This document shows, in pieces, positions 9,694 through 20,042 of a stretch of DNA of 64,000 nucleotides. Location of the stretch: assembly GCA_905221605.1 (NCBI GenBank), contig CAJNDS010002482.1:263501-327500 (forward strand). The letters run 5' to 3'. A program made the translations under genes and the position numbers. The notes beneath the pieces were generated by a model that was given only the letters and a program-made list of their open reading frames with translations, ran no database searches and had not been told where the DNA came from. How positions within the stretch are numbered: position 1 is the stretch's first letter; each line of letters opens with the position of its first letter. This DNA is from Symbiodinium natans. Its lineage: Eukaryota > Sar > Dinophyceae > Suessiales > Symbiodiniaceae.

Positions 9694-10976
9694 AGTTCCC
9701 TCAGACTGCCTTGAGAAAGACAGAGTGTGGCTGTCACTTGAGGCCCTTTGGTTGCCTCGTCCAACGATTTCCATGTTCCCCGAGGGGGCGCGCCTCTCTT
9801 GGTCTGTGCGGAGTAGAGGAGTGCCAAACAACCTTGCATAAGTTTGGGGTTTTTCGGTTGCGAGGTTGCTGGGTAGTTTGGTTTGGGGTAACCTGATTCC
9901 ACCCATCAACCTTTTGTGCATCGTGGTGCTGTTTCCTCGAGTGGACGTGTGTGAGGATTTCCGGCACTCCTGAGAAAAAGTTTGTGATGCCTCCGGCTAT
10001 ACCGCTAGCAAGCGCAACTAGTTTATAGAACGAGCCCGATCCCCCTGATGACAGCCAAGTTCCTGAGCCAGATCAATTAATGAGGAAGTGGTGGTTGGAA
10101 CGAAGCCAATGGAGCTCCCGGAAGATGTGAAAACAAAGCAGCCTAAACCCTGTTTGCTCACGTGCTAGGGTAGCACGGTGGTTCTGAACCTCGAACCAGG
10201 GCGGAGTCCTGCCCATGCTAGAGAGCGGCTTTGTCAAGGACGCCGCCGGAGCCCTGTAGAGGTCCTCACCTTCAACGAGAGTAACGCGTTGATCGGCATA
10301 CATTCTTGTCAAAAAAAGTGCCCGGGCATATCCCAAAGTCTTCTATCCCGGCCGCGTCCTCGCATCCAGAGCCGGTGGACGGCAAGGACCTCCCAACAGT
10401 ACGCCGCTCCCCAACCACAATCGGTACGGCCATTGTTGCATGCGCCGATGTGCCTGCGTCATGTGGACAAACAGCGCCCCGCACTCTCAAAGGCTCAAAT
10501 CGTGAGTGGATTGTGTTGCTTTCTGGCAACTTTGATTGCTGTTGAGTGCAGGCGTGCTGTACTTCACATTCATTTGCACAGGAGATTCCCTCATCAAGGG
10601 TCGCGTTATACGGGTACACATCAAGTTGTGACCCGTGCAATCCAGCATTTACTCGTAACAATGCCAGAGACAGCACGTGCACGTTGCCATGCAGTGTATG
10701 CGCAGTTTCTATGATGTTCAATTTGAGGGGCCCGTCATGTGTGCTCCTTTCCTGTACCTGGTTGGTGGCGTGTTCGACCTCGATGCTGGAACAGTGTTCC
10801 CTCGGCACATGGCGCGCCCCTTCGGGTCGCTTTGTGTGTGCCCTTTGTGCATGGAGCTTCGCTCCCTCGGCACTGGCCGCGCGGTTCGCTCCCTTGCTAC
10901 TCTACAAGCTTTATCCCCCACTTGAACTCTGGGACGGATGACGCTTGCGGAGCCGCGCCGTAGATACTGGTCGACA
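9694..10976. other. No gene recognised
   Basis: Only short overlapping open frames on both strands. Nothing with a known motif or a convincing exon. Confidence 0.4.
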
Positions 10977-11020
10977 CTCACTCGCTCGCTCGCTCACTCA
11001 CGCACTCACTCACTCACTCA
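10977..11020. repeat. (CTCG)n/(CTCA)n tetranucleotide repeat
   Basis: A run of CTCG then CTCA units, interrupted once by CGCA. It lies 250 bases left of the foldback element. Confidence 0.9.
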
Positions 11021-11270
11021 AGGATGCTTTTCATTGCCGGCTTGCCACGCTGTCGTACAGCGTAAGGTACACGAGGTCCGCCTCTGGGCTGTACTGTGAC
11101 TTTGCCACCCCTGACACCACCCCCTGCCGCCAACGTTTGCTGATGATGGCTTCCTCGGTGGCCCCGTTTCTGAGGTTCTCCGAACCTTACGCCATCTCCA
11201 ACACGTCAGGCCTCAGGTTGGTCTGCGATTTTTTGTCTTTGGTTGTTGGCACTGCAGCTGGTATGGCTGA

Positions 11271-11870
11271 ACATGGCAGCGATTGGTTGTGAGTGTGCTG
11301 CCTTGGAGACTCTATGAAAGCAAAGCAAATTAACAGCCTGAAAAAAACCTGAAAAAGCTTGACCCCCACAGCCCACCTTAAAGCGAAATCCCCAACCTTA
11401 GACACATTTCGAAACAAGCTTGAAAAACCTGAAAACAACCTGAAACAAAACTGAAGATAACCTGAAAACAACCTGACAACGCCTGACAAACACCAGAAAA
11501 GATCTGAAAAACCATGAAAAAACCTGACAAAACCCTGGAAAAAACCGAATAAACCAGAAAATTCCTTGAAAAACCTGAAAAGCCTGAACAAACCTGAACC
11601 AAATGGTGGAGGCAGCCTTTTTTCAGGATTCTTTCAGCTTTTCTGAAAATTGCGAAATGGTGAAGGCAGTTTTGTTTCAGGTTCCTTTTTCAGCTTGCTT
11701 GGAGTCGGTGAAATATGAAGGCAGGTTTTTGTCAGGCTTTTTTCAGGTTCATTCCAGGAATGCCAAGGGAACGAGGGGGCAGGTTCCAGGCAGTTTCAGG
11801 TTTCTCTATAATTTTGGAGGTTTCATAGAGTCCCCGAGCCCCACACTCACAATCGATTGGGCTCCATTTG
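11271..11870. mobile_element. Foldback (MITE-like) element with long inverted arms
   Basis: GTTGTGAGTGTG near 11286 and GACTCTATGAAA at 11308-11319 recur in inverted order at 11821-11858 (TTTCATAGAGTC, then CACACTCACAAT). The arms continue inward. The left arm (11320-11600) is a degenerate array of AACCTGAAAA-like units, and the right arm (11615-11815) is the reverse complement, TTTCAGGTT-like units. The whole 600 bp could therefore fold into one imperfect hairpin with its tip near 11605. No coding capacity is apparent; the Phe-rich frames on the minus strand are products of the repeat. Target-site duplications were not identified. Confidence 0.65.
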
Positions 11871-14800
11871 TTGCAGCTGGCTGCTCCGTCAGTGAAAGCT
11901 GGCAATTTGTGTCGATGAAGGCCTCCTTCACTCCAAGAGTGGTTTGAGGGTTGTTGCGTCGATTTAGCCTTGGCGCCACCCTCAGAAGTAGGTGTTGGCT
12001 CCTTTGTATCCTATGGCTCCCGATTCTCTATGGTTTTCTTATCTACGGCAGTTTGCGAGGTTCCTAGCTCGGTCTTTGAGCAGTTGAGTCCTGGCTCGTG
12101 CTGTTTTGATCTTTGGTAAGCGGCGCTTTTGGCTGCTGGAAGTATGCCCAACCCAAACAGAGTCCAGCATGAAGTGGGTTGAGCAGCAATGTTTTACAGT
12201 CGGGTCGCAAGTCAAATGTGTACCAAACTTTTGGGTTGATCGAAATCTATGATGGATACAGAGCTGGAAGGCCAAAGTTTCCAGAACTTCGGGTATTTCG
12301 AGACAGCTCGAGTTTGACTTGTGAGCTGCCTGAAACAAACCCGCAATGTATGCAGGATACAGTAGTTCTCAGATTGATTGTTTCTTGTCGAGCCGGTTCG
12401 AGAAAATTGCCGCCACGTGTGCCAAACGCCGCAGGTAGATCATAGGCAGGAACATATGTATAAAATGCTACGACAGTGGGTTTCCTTGCACATGTGCGTT
12501 GAGTTGTGCATGGTCGGTGTTCGGCGGTGCTAAGCATGAACCAAACAGGCATAAGTTTCCGGTAACAACATGCAGCCCAAACATGTGAGGGCAACTGCTG
12601 TGAGAGCGCGGCGGCATGGGCGCCTGCGATTAGCGAGTTAGACTCACCCGATGTCACCTTAGATTCAGACCATCTAGAAAACGTCATGATTGGCAATGAG
12701 GAGAAGCACAACCTTTGGTGTGGGCTCCCACGCTTGCAAAACTGGTATATACACATTTGTTTTTTTTTTTCGACTGTGTGTTGTGATGGTCAGCCATTTT
12801 TCTGGAATGTTGGTCGGTTTTGTGTCGGCATGGTTGGGCAAGTGAACTACTGGGGGCGTGCGTGCAATGCAAGTTCTTGCATTGGCAAATAAACCAGCAC
12901 TTGGCATTTGTTGCACGCATACACAGATGAGGCATCCCGTGTTGTGGTTTCAACTTTCTCCCGGGCAAGCCATGGTGGCCATCAGCATTATACACAGAGA
13001 CATGAGGTTGTAGAAATTGAAAGGCTCGTTTTGCAGTGGCACAAAAAGGGTTTCATTGCCAGCCTGTAGTGCATGCTGAAGCAGCCTCATTGAGGGCCGT
13101 GGGACGCGCAGATTCCGTAGATGAATTGCCATGAGCCGCGCCGCAAACCCAAACAAAGCCAAGAAAACGTCAGAAGAACTGGAGGCCACGGTCGAGGATT
13201 GTCACGGGTCATTGTCGCAGACTAATTTCAGAGCCCATTTTGTCTGACAGGTCGATTCGGTGGCAAAAAAGCAAAAGGTACCCCTACGTCTCAGAAAGCT
13301 TGCGCTTGTTAGTGTTGTGCGGGCAGGCCGAGAAAGAAAGGATTCGCAAACTCATTATAACTTTAGGTGACGAGAACAAAAAGGCAAGCTAGACCATGCA
13401 TGAGAAGGTCATTCTTGCTTGTTGATTTGAAATGTTCGTTGTTACCGAAATCCTCTGTTTGGTTGCAGGTTGTCTCACAAATCCGGGGTTTGGCCGCAGC
13501 TCTGGAGGACATGTTGGGGGAAAGCAGCGTTTGAAGGGCTCGTCAAGCCTCGCCCGGGTTTATCAAGGATGATATTGAGCTGCATGGAGCGCTGATTCAA
13601 CGAAGTGTACTGGATTGTGCGAAATGTCAGCCAGCTCAGGTTTGTGTGCTTGAGTGCGCTTTCGTTTTTGTACAAGTCAGTGCACAAGGTTTGCCGGTCA
13701 AGCCGCTGACTTAGCCGTGGTGGTTCTTATGGTCGTGATGGCTGCGTTAAGAGATCTTGGGACAGCTGGACATGCACAAAGGCACACAGGTACAAAAGGC
13801 ACATAAGACCTTGAATGATCAGCTCGAGCAAAATCGACATCAATACATCATGCTGCTATGTGACTATGTGCTATATTTTTCTGAGCTTGCCAGACAAGTC
13901 CATTCAAGGTCTGGAATCTATGCAGCATGGTTGTCGAAGATGGTGCCAGACCAAAGATTGCTGGCCTTGCATCGCAAGCTTTCGTTGCATCACTTGCCCT
14001 TGCGTAGATGTTTGTGACAAGGCCGACAAACATCCACAATGGGCGACCGGTGTGGTGTTGGGTGCTTTGGACGATTTGCGCGTGTGCGACTTGGATTGGC
14101 AGCTTTGCTGTGTAGATGCGGCGTGTGGTGACAACGATAAAAATCGACTGGGGCAAAAATTCACAAGGTTTCACAACATACGAGGTCGTTATTACGCCAT
14201 AACCTGGACTTGGTCACAACTGCGTTTGTTCTACAGAATGAGGGTTCCCAAATCCTCTTGCAGTTGCTGGTGAGCCCAGCAGTATCTTACCTATCATGAA
14301 GGTTTTGTGATGGCGAACGCAAAGGAAATACTACACCGGTGCAAGACACCAGACAGAAAGACAACACGGGACATTCGGTATTCCTATCCAACATGACGGG
14401 AGAAAAGGGAGATAAACAGACACAAAAACCACGGGAAGTACGGCACACCCATCCACCAGGGAGGAGACAAAGGGAACAGTTGAGACTCCAGACACAAGCC
14501 ACAGCTTCCACAGAGAAGCTGGCAGACCCGTCCAAAAATGAAGGAAGGCAAAGGAGACAAGCAGAGACACAAGCCGCCACAAATTTGACTGAGGACCCCA
14601 CAGTCGATTGTTTTGGGAATGAATCAATGCTAAAGAAGAAAAAAACCATGATGAAACACGCTGCGGAAGCTGTGTAGTCCAAAAGCCGCGGGGTCCCTTG
14701 TGGGGTGGCGGACGCCCTCATTCCAGCATTGGTTTTCCGAGGCATAGAACATGCAGAGATAGACAGCTCGAAAGGTACAGTCCTACACACGCTATGCGCG

Positions 14801-15221
14801 TCGAAGGAGACGGTCGTTCCAACCTGGCGCGCAACGCGGACTGGTAGCACCGCGTGGCTTCCTGAACATCCCGTGTCCGTGTGGCTGCAAGTTGTTGCCC
14901 ACGTGCGCGAGACTAGCCACGAGAACGTGCTGCCAGTGGCGATGTAGGTCGTCTCGGCATGGCCCAGCAGCGGCTTGTAGTGTGCACGTGTGTGCCTGAC
15001 AATCCCGTTCTCGTCTCCTTGTTAGAGTTACCGCGTGTGCGCCTGCACATGGTCGGCATTCGCCAAAGTGGCCAAAAACACTGCGTCACCTGGGGCCACT
15101 TCCGTGGCCGTGAATTGGATAGAAGCCTGCCACCCCGCTTTGGGGTTGTAACTTGCAGCAAGTTTCTGCATTAGGCACACATTCACATAACATCTTTGTT
15201 GATGGCATTTCTGCCGCCATT
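11871..15221. other. Long intergenic stretch, no gene recognised
   Basis: Many short frames on both strands, none with a recognised motif. The longest (minus, 14287-14850) lies over an ACA-rich stretch on the + strand and looks like a composition artefact. Small direct repeats of AGACACAAGCC occur near 14490 and 14565. Confidence 0.4.
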
Positions 15222-15480
15222 CATGCAGCCTGTCGGGGTGTTCCTCTAGGTCGTGGTCCTCGTGCGCCGCGTATACGCTGATGGTCTACTTGATTCTGCT
15301 TGTTTTGGCCGACTCGGAGAGTGCCCTGCAACGTGAGCTTGACGCCATTGGTGTTTGGAGAGCCCGTTGGCATTTCTCCTTTGGCATAAGCCCCGATAAG
15401 ACACTTGTCCTCGCTGTCGGTTGTAGGTCCTGTAGTTTTCGCTTCGTGATTCAAGGCTCCGCTGTCCCTGTCGCTCAGTA
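15222..15480 (+). pseudogene. Non-LTR retrotransposon RT fragment (motif C region)
   Basis: The sequence reads VYADG at 15271-15285, then in another frame ILLVLADSESAL, followed by RWHFSFGISPDKT near 15365-15405. The order YADD, ADS, then W.FS.GI.P.KT is typical of LINE-type reverse transcriptases just after the catalytic box. Here the box is YADG and is followed by a frameshift, so the enzyme is dead. Downstream frames to about 15900 may be further remnants. Sequence similarity to the RT fragment at 16.6-18.1 kb is not obvious, so this could be a second LINE family. Confidence 0.5.
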
Positions 15481-15989
15481 TCGCTGGTCATCCATTGCCA
15501 TTCTGATTTGCTGTTTCGCTAAGCGTCCATGCTTCTCGGTTGCTGGTCTTGGTGGTCAGGGAATTGCATTGGCCAGGTGTGGCCACCATCCTTTCCTGGA
15601 TGGCTGTGCTTCCCGTCACCGTGGCCTAAACTTGAACCACGCATGCCTCTGTGGGTGTGCTGAGCTTGCTTCGTGCCCTGCGCACATGGCCGTGGGCTAT
15701 CCGATGAAAGCCTTTTGCTGCTCGTGCTGCATGAGATGGGCAGAACACATGCGTATGTGCTGTACGTTGCAAACCCGTGGCATTTCTGCGGCAAATCATT
15801 TGGATTGGCGGCGGTGCAAGACCAGCTCCTTGACCGAGCTTTTGTTTGCGTTCGTAATTGCTATCTACTTTTCACTCTGACCGTGACTCGCAGTCGTTTC
15901 CGGACCAGTCTCTTTCTGACCGAGAGGCTTGTTTCGTCTTCTTGGACAACATTGTTATTTTTTCACACACCTGTTTTACGTGTGCTCGC

Positions 15990-16256
15990 TCGACTGGGGT
16001 CCCGGTCGGCAACTACGGAGTCTTCACCGCAGGTCACCGATGGGCACCTCGGCGCCATCGCTGGGGTCGACGGGGCCATGCCGGCAACTCCAGCAGAGTG
16101 GCTTTTTGCGCCCGCAGCGCCGCCAGGGACACAAGACCCGTCCAGCGGCGGACGAGTGCGCGCCCCGCTGCCCCCGAGCTCAACGGGGCGCGCCGCAAGA
16201 AACCGAGCGCCTCTGCTCCAAAGCGTCCACCCACTTCGAGCGGCACCTGCCGCTTG

Positions 16257-16289
<33 letters not shown>

Positions 16290-16665
16290 GCCGCTGCCGC
16301 CGCCGCTGCCGCTGCCGCTGCTGCTGCCGCTGCCGCCGCCGCCGCCGCCGCTGCTGCTGCTGCTGCCGCTGCGGCTGCTGCGGCTCTGACGAGCGTGGCG
16401 TCGACAGCCATCTGCAGACAACCTCTATGCGCCGCCGTTCATGTCGCGTAGCGCAGTGCTGGCGGCTACGCGTGCCCCCGCTTCTCGGCAAACGCGTGCC
16501 GCAGCGCGTTCCAGGCACGCTGACCTGTGGTCTTCATACTCATCCAACGCACCCCCACAGCGGCATCGCTTTGGTGCCAGGGGGAGAGGCAAGCGGAGAC
16601 GGCGTAGGAGCATGATCCGGAATTAGTCGCTCGGGACGGCGAAATCCGGTCTTGTGGGCAGAACA
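15990..16665 (-). pseudogene. C-terminal zinc finger and endonuclease-like domain of a non-LTR retroelement, alanine-expanded
   Basis: On the minus strand, three frames together give LRRLRLPLPLAPKRC, CRCGGALDEYEDHRSAC (a CxC...HxxxC zinc finger, about 16545-16600), RVCREAGARV, RRIEVV, then AVDATLV followed by about 45 Ala codons, and EVGGRFGAEALGF and WTGLVSLAAL down to about 16034. The same blocks (DLVIYGAT, DATLVSP, GGRWN, WARRWW) occur on the + strand at 19.1-19.6 and 21.3-21.8 kb, so they are one family. A zinc finger followed by R-x-D/E-x-V ... D-x-T resembles the CCHC plus restriction-like endonuclease of R2-type elements; that is inference. The Ala run replaces the segment between the DATLV and GGRF blocks. 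Confidence 0.55.
16256..16388. repeat. (CTG/CCG)n trinucleotide expansion
   Basis: About 44 near-perfect GCN-type units (CTG and CCG mixed on the + strand). On the minus strand, in the frame of the surrounding retroelement relic, they encode Ala only. On the + strand they make Cys/Arg/Leu frames that are artefacts. Confidence 0.95.
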
Positions 16666-18060
16666 ATCATATTACGTCATCGCGAACCCGAAAGTCCGCC
16701 CATTGGCTGGACTTCCTTGGCGATCACCGGGCCTGCCTGCGCCATGTCCCTTATCGCACGTGGCGCGAAGTGGCGCCGGCCCTGCTCCCCTTCGCATCCC
16801 TTCGCACAGGCAATGTACGCACGACGTTCTGAGCTGTTATGGTGGGACGCCAACGGCGAGACTACACGAACGGGCAAAGTGCAAAGTGCCAACGGCGAGG
16901 CACACCAGGTGTTCCAATCGGAGGGCGTCGAGCCAGGTGACCCGCTGGCCCCTGCGTTCTGCGCACTGGGCCAACACAATGCGCTTCTCGCGGCCAGCGC
17001 AGCCTTACAGCCTGGCGACTCCCTGTCCGCCTTCCCCAACGACCTGTACCTGGTCACGACGCCAAAGCGAGCGTGGCGGCGGTGACACTGTTGCGGGCGC
17101 CGTCGTCGAGCGTGAGGCCGGAGTTGCCGCCAACGTCGGCAAGACGCGGGTCCATCATGCCGTTGGCGGCCCCGAACCTCCCTGCGTCGATGAGCTTGGA
17201 GAGGAAGTGCGGCGTGGCAACAAGCCGCCGCCGGAGCGTGGCTTCCTGGCGCGTAGGGTCCCCATTGGGCACGACGAATACGTCAGGACGCAGGCGCGGG
17301 AACCACTGCGCGAGGCTCGGGAGTTCCTGCAGGCTGTGCCGCGCCTGCCTGACTTGCAGTGCGCGTGGTTGCTCCTGCTGTTCTGCGCTTCGCCGCGGGC
17401 GCAGTACCTCTTGCGAAACGTCCCGCCCGAGCTCGCTGCGGACTACGCGCTCACACGACGATGAGGAGTGGCGCACCCTCCTCGAGCTTTTGGGAGCCTC
17501 GATCTTAGGGACGTCGCCAGTCACCAGCGTGCCCGGGACATCGTGTTTTTGCTGGCGCATTTGGGAGGCCTGGGCCTGTTCGCTGCAGAGCGCGTTGCCC
17601 CGGCGGCCTGTTGGGCTGCGTGGGCGGATGCATTGCCCGTGTTGCAGCAGTGTGGCGCCCCGACGCCGCAGAGCGATGCTTGCAGGAACTCGTGGCCGGT
17701 GCGCGAGCAGGTGCGCCCTGCTTGCAGCAGCGGCCGCGGCAGACGCCCTTACCGCCCAGGGCTGGTCGGACAGGCCAGCCTGGCGAGCGTGTGTCGACAG
17801 AGCGCGGCCGCCGCCCGAGCCCGCAAATGAGCCGGGTCTTGAAAAAATCGGCCTGGCAACGTAGTGCAGTTCCACTTCACACCTCCTGTCGAGAACGCAC
17901 GATGTTGCCGGCTTTGACCCCTGACGCCCGAGCCATGTGGCGGTCCCAGTCAGGCCCACATGCGGGGTCTTGGCTTAGTGCTATCCCTGCGCACCCAGCT
18001 GCCGAGCTCACGCCGGATCTGATGCACCTCGCCCTGCCCGACTCCCCTTGCCGATTGTAG
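16650..18060 (+). pseudogene. Reverse-transcriptase region of a non-LTR retroelement, multiply frameshifted
   Basis: The first frame reads MYARRSELLWWDANGE, EGVEPGDPLAPAF and SAFPNDLYLVTTP (17026-17064). GDPL is RT motif B, and FPND sits where FxDD should be, so the first catalytic Asp has become Asn. After a frameshift at about 17075 a second frame gives EREAGVAANVGKTRV, NKPPPERGF, VPIGHDEYV, PDLQCAWLLLLF and RAQYLLRNVPPELAA (to 17464). Further blocks follow in other frames, such as REDIV-like sequence near 17530 and LPALTPDARAMWRSQSGPHA near 17900-17960. The high GC content differs from the host exons. It starts back to back with the minus-strand endonuclease relic, suggesting two separate insertions or an inversion. 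Motif order supports a LINE/R2-type RT; the exact clade is not determined. Confidence 0.65.
16849..16899. repeat. 39-bp in-frame tandem duplication within the RT fragment
   Basis: GCCAACGGCGAG occurs at 16849-16860 and again at 16888-16899. The 39-bp period keeps frame and inserts 13 residues into the RT between DANGE and AHQVF. Confidence 0.8.
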
Positions 18061-18161
18061 TGGCTCGCCGATACAACCGCCGTGGGCGCATGCGGCCGGA
18101 TGACCTACGCTGTTTTGGAGACTCGTCTCCTAAAGCTTTATAGGCGTGCAATGCTTCGAAC

Positions 18162-18491
18162 GTGCCTTCGCTCCGCTTGTTTGCCCAGTGCCACAGCCAC
18201 ATGACCTTTTGTTCATATGTGTTGCTGTGCCTATGCGGCGATGACGACTGGAGCTTTCTTCACGCAACGCGCGTTTGCCCGATTTTCGCATCCTGGAGGG
18301 ATGTGTGGCTGCGGCGCTGTGAAGCGGCAGGTGTGCATGGAGTTGAGCAGTTTGCGGACGCTGCCTTCTTGCAGCTGCTCTTTACGCCGCATGACCGGCG
18401 CAACTCCATTAGTTTCATGTCTGCCCACTTGAGCTTTGTGGCAGCCGTGTGTCAAGCCCAGCGTTCCCTGCTGGACGGTCTGAGCGTGTAA
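18162..18491 (+). pseudogene. Possible LINE C-terminal zinc-binding remnant
   Basis: A 110-codon frame contains DDDWSFLHATRVCPIF and WRDVWLRRCEAAGV, followed by LLFTPHDRRNSI. The pattern His-x-x-Arg-x-Cys-Pro then Trp-x-x-x-Trp resembles the zf-RVT segment at the end of many LINE ORF2 proteins (H-x5-CP...W). It lies directly downstream of the RT fragment in the same orientation, so it may be its end or another copy. No second motif supports it. Confidence 0.3.
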
Positions 18492-19089
18492 TTTTGAATG
18501 CTGTTAGTTTGAGTTATGTTTCGTTGTACATCGCGATCTGTACATTTGTTTCACTTGGTAGTTAGGCGCTGACCGCTGGACGGTTGCTTGAGGATTCGTG
18601 CTGCTGCCGAAGCTCGCTTTTCGAAAGGTCTGTGTGTGCGTGATCTTGATGCTCATGGAGATGTAAACATTCTGATTGTGAGTATTTTGGAATTTTTCAG
18701 CATGCTTATCAGACACTGGAAGTGAACTGAGCGCATCTCCCGCCGTCCTCTCAAGTTTGGGAAGGGGAAGTGTAGTCGCACAGGGTCTGAAAAATTCTTT
18801 TCCCGCCCGCCCGCCCGGGATGTCTAGGGACGCGCTCACTCGTCTTCGTGTGATGCGTGTTCTTGGAGGCCCTGTGGGCTCATGGGTTTGTCCCGACTTG
18901 TGGCTGTGCCATCAAAGAAGAAAAGAGCGCTTGAGTCCTCAAACATGCATGACTCTGTTTTTCGGTATGAGCCTTTTGAGATCACGATTGGATACCATTT
19001 TATGAGGATGAAGTTTGAATATGCTCCCCTGCGGTGATTAGTTTCCTTTGAGTTTCTCACCCTTTTCGGAAAGTTGCGATGGCTATACG

Positions 19090-19562
19090 GCGTCATTTAT
19101 GGCGCCACCCAGCGCAGCGAAGCCCTCTGCTATGACGCGACGCTCGTGTCCCCTGCTCGGGCGGGATGGCAAACCCACCCGCGGCGCCGCTGACCGCGAC
19201 GGTGCCGCACAGAGGCCGCTGCGCGACGCAAACGTGCGCGCTACCCTGACCTTTCCCTCGGGGGGCCACAGCGCCTGTGCGTATTGGCTGCCGAAGGCGG
19301 AGGGGGCTGGAACGACGAGTCCCAAGGTCTGCTCAAGCAACTCATCCGACTGCACACGCGCCGAGCACTGGCCATCCTTCGAGCGGCTGCCGACCAAGGC
19401 TGGGCACGCCGGTGGTGGAGTGCGCACGCCGGTGGTGGAGTGCGTTGTCTGTTGCCGTGCAGCGCGCGGCGAGTGGACGATGCCCTCCCAGGGCAGGTTG
19501 ACACACAGCCTCTGGCGACGTTGCTCCCTCTGCGGTGAGCCTTCCGTAGGTCTCCGGCCAAT
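19090..19562 (+). pseudogene. Endonuclease-like C-terminal fragment of the same retroelement family (copy 3)
   Basis: From 19095 one frame reads VIYGATQRSEALCYDATLVSP; a frameshift near 19160 moves to RDGKPTRGAADRDGAA, and a third frame gives GGGGWNDESQGLLKQLIRL and GWARRWWSA (to about 19420). These blocks line up in order with those of the minus-strand relic at 16.0-16.6 kb and with the fragment at 21.3-21.8 kb. The conserved Asp of DATLVSP is kept. At least three frame changes, one caused by a 20-bp tandem duplication, show that it is dead. Confidence 0.6.
19405..19444. repeat. 20-bp perfect tandem duplication
   Basis: CACGCCGGTGGTGGAGTGCG occurs twice in a row inside the retroelement fragment and shifts its frame right after WARRWWSA. 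Confidence 0.95.
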
Positions 19563-19882
19563 AGGCGTTTGAGACGGCGGAACAAGGAACAGTAAGCAAG
19601 AAGGCAAGTGCGCATGCAAGTGCGGGTGATCCTTCCTTTTTGGTCAGCGTTCCGAGCAATGTTTGTGTCCAGGGCCCGCCGCGGTGAATACGTGGACTGA
19701 TATTGCTGAAACAGCAAATTGGCCGCCCGCTGCAAGCCAGTACGTACAAAGCTTTAAGAATGTATAGACCGAATCGTGCCAACACTCAAGCACGCCCCCA
19801 TTCCCCATGTCCTTATAGGACCGTGGTCCACTAGCAGCAGGAACAGTCTGACGCTTGTAATGTTTCACGTGGACCCGAACGG

Positions 19883-19913
19883 GCGAAAGCGAAAGCGAAA
19901 GCGAAAGCGAAAA
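19883..19913. repeat. (GCGAAA)5 hexanucleotide repeat
   Basis: Five consecutive GCGAAA units, in a stretch that otherwise shows no gene on the + strand. Confidence 0.95.
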
Positions 19914-20042
19914 GCCCGCCGGCAAATAGCGGCGGTTTCCAGCATATCAAGAAACCATCCAAAAACCAACACGAGAAGCACCTGCTGGCGCTTTGCATGC
20001 GCCGGTGCCGGATCGTGCCGACAAAGGAGTGCCTTGCCATGC

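Noticed and set aside
11187-11602. Phe/Gly-rich minus-strand frames resembling a membrane protein
   Set aside because: They follow the CCTGAAAA repeat of the foldback arm; composition is fully explained by the repeat.
17054-17959. 301-codon minus-strand frame
   Set aside because: It opposes the RT relic, whose blocks are recognisable on the plus strand; high GC content creates long antisense frames.
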